A stretch of 11,159 nt of DNA from DRGV01 sp018903055 [NCBI: bacterium] (GTDB lineage Bacteria; UBP18; UBA7526): positions 1 to 11,159 of the forward strand of contig JAHIPW010000175.1 of NCBI GenBank assembly GCA_018903055.1, written 5' to 3'. Positions within the stretch are counted from its first letter, which is position 1. The number at the start of each line of letters is the position of its first letter. Shown here piece after piece: positions 10,654-11,159 of the stretch. Both the position numbers and the translations under genes were made by a program. The notes beneath the pieces are model-generated. The model saw nothing but the letters and a program-made list of their open reading frames with translations. It searched no databases and was not told where the DNA came from.

Positions 10654-11138
10654 GGAAGCTGGGGCGTACTTCCTCCCATAGGAAGGCGATGCTTTCTAAT
10701 CTGGCCACCTCTCTTTTACGTTATGAGAGAGTCACCACCACCCTTCACAAAGCAAAGGAAGTGAGAAGGATAGTAGAGAGGCTGATTAGTAAGGCAAAGA
10801 AGGATACCCTGGCCTCAAGAAGGGAAGTAGGGAAGCTAATAAGGGATAAGGAAGTCTTGAAAAAACTCTTCTCCCAGATCGGGCCCAAATTTAAGGAAAG
10901 GCCTGGTGGCTATACCAGGATTCTCAGGCTGGGGCAGAGGAAGGGAGATAATGCCTCTCTGGCCCTGATAGAATTGGTGGAAAAGGTCGCCCCAGTGGTT
11001 GAGAAGAAGAAAGAGAAGGTAGAGAAGATATCTAAAGAAATTAAGGAAGTAAAACCAAAGCCAGAAGAGAAGAAACCTCCAGTAGCAAAGAAAGAACCAT
11101 TCTTCAAGAGATGGTTCCGGCCCAGAATGGGCAAGTGA
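10650..11138 (+). CDS. rplQ: 50S ribosomal protein L17 with extended charged tail and short N-terminus
   Basis: L17 lies near the peptide exit tunnel of the 50S subunit. The core is clear: RKLGRTSSHRKAMLSNLATS at residues 2-21, a TTTLHKAKEVRRIVE segment, and the signature RPGGYTRILRLGQRKGDNAS near 84-103, then LIELV. Two things are unusual. First, most L17 proteins begin with about six more basic residues (MRHR-type) before the GRKL motif; here the ATG overlapping the rpoA stop leaves M-R-K-L. Codons upstream are in frame but include no accepted start. Second, residues about 113-162 form a Lys/Glu/Pro-rich tail ending FFKRWFRPRMGK, making 162 residues against the common 115-130. Such tails occur in several phyla. 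Only 21 nt follow the gene, with nothing recognisable. Confidence 0.96.
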   Translation: MRKLGRTSSHRKAMLSNLATSLLRYERVTTTLHKAKEVRRIVERLISKAKKDTLASRREVGKLIRDKEVLKKLFSQIGPKFKERPGGYTRILRLGQRKGDNASLALIELVEKVAPVVEKKKEKVEKISKEIKEVKPKPEEKKPPVAKKEPFFKRWFRPRMGK

Positions 11139-11159
11139 AACTAAGAAGGTCGAGATTAA

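Overview
The window is a bacterial spc-alpha ribosomal protein cluster, all on the + strand. In order it holds rplE (3' end only), rpsN, a small unassigned membrane protein, rpsH, rplF, rplR, rpsE, rpmD, rplO, secY, adk, map, infA, rpmJ, rpsM, rpsK, rpsD, rpoA and rplQ. The genes themselves are ordinary housekeeping genes: 50S and 30S proteins, the SecY translocon channel, adenylate kinase, methionine aminopeptidase, initiation factor IF-1 and the RNA polymerase alpha subunit. Bacterial identity is secure from SecY, RpoA with an alpha-CTD, IF-1, L36 and a type I Map. S14, L36, S4 and Adk all carry the zinc-binding (cysteine) version of their domain. Coding GC looks mid-range: I hand-counted about 47% over 300 nt of rpsH. 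The gene order, zinc set and repeat-filled spacers fit an uncultured, deep-branching Gram-negative or candidate-phylum bacterium, but no rRNA is present and I cannot name the lineage.

Layout. 1-3564: the spc half, rplE to rpsE. It is interrupted by an unassigned four-helix membrane protein (685-1110) between rpsN and rpsH, and by spacers of 46 to 254 nt. 3565-5665: rpmD, rplO and secY, with rpmD/rplO and rplO/secY overlapping. 5775-7630: adk, map, infA and rpmJ. 7873-9289: rpsM, rpsK and rpsD, tightly overlapped. 9670-11138: rpoA and rplQ, overlapping by 4 nt. The largest non-coding gap is 9290-9669.

The unusual content is in the spacers. Nearly every gap between non-overlapping genes holds a foldback: short words of 7 to 14 nt repeated in tandem, then the same words in inverted orientation further on, ending just upstream of the next Shine-Dalgarno sequence. 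Two foldback families occur twice each: 1616-1717 with 9408-9547, and 2371-2510 with 7698-7802. In each pair one copy lacks, and the other contains, an extra 30 to 36 nt GC-rich hairpin-like block near its centre. These are natural empty/filled pairs, suggesting stepwise insertion of one foldback into the loop of another. Several spacer elements are also flanked by direct repeats that include the stop codon of the upstream gene (13 nt at rplE, 9 nt at rpsE), as if insertion occurred at the stop codon and duplicated it.

Working together: the cluster co-expresses core ribosomal proteins with the machinery needed alongside translation (membrane insertion, N-terminal methionine removal, initiation, nucleotide balance, transcription). 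No promoter or intrinsic terminator could be supported inside the window. The simplest reading is one long transcript, or a few, through repeat-laden spacers that may act as RNA hairpins between cistrons.
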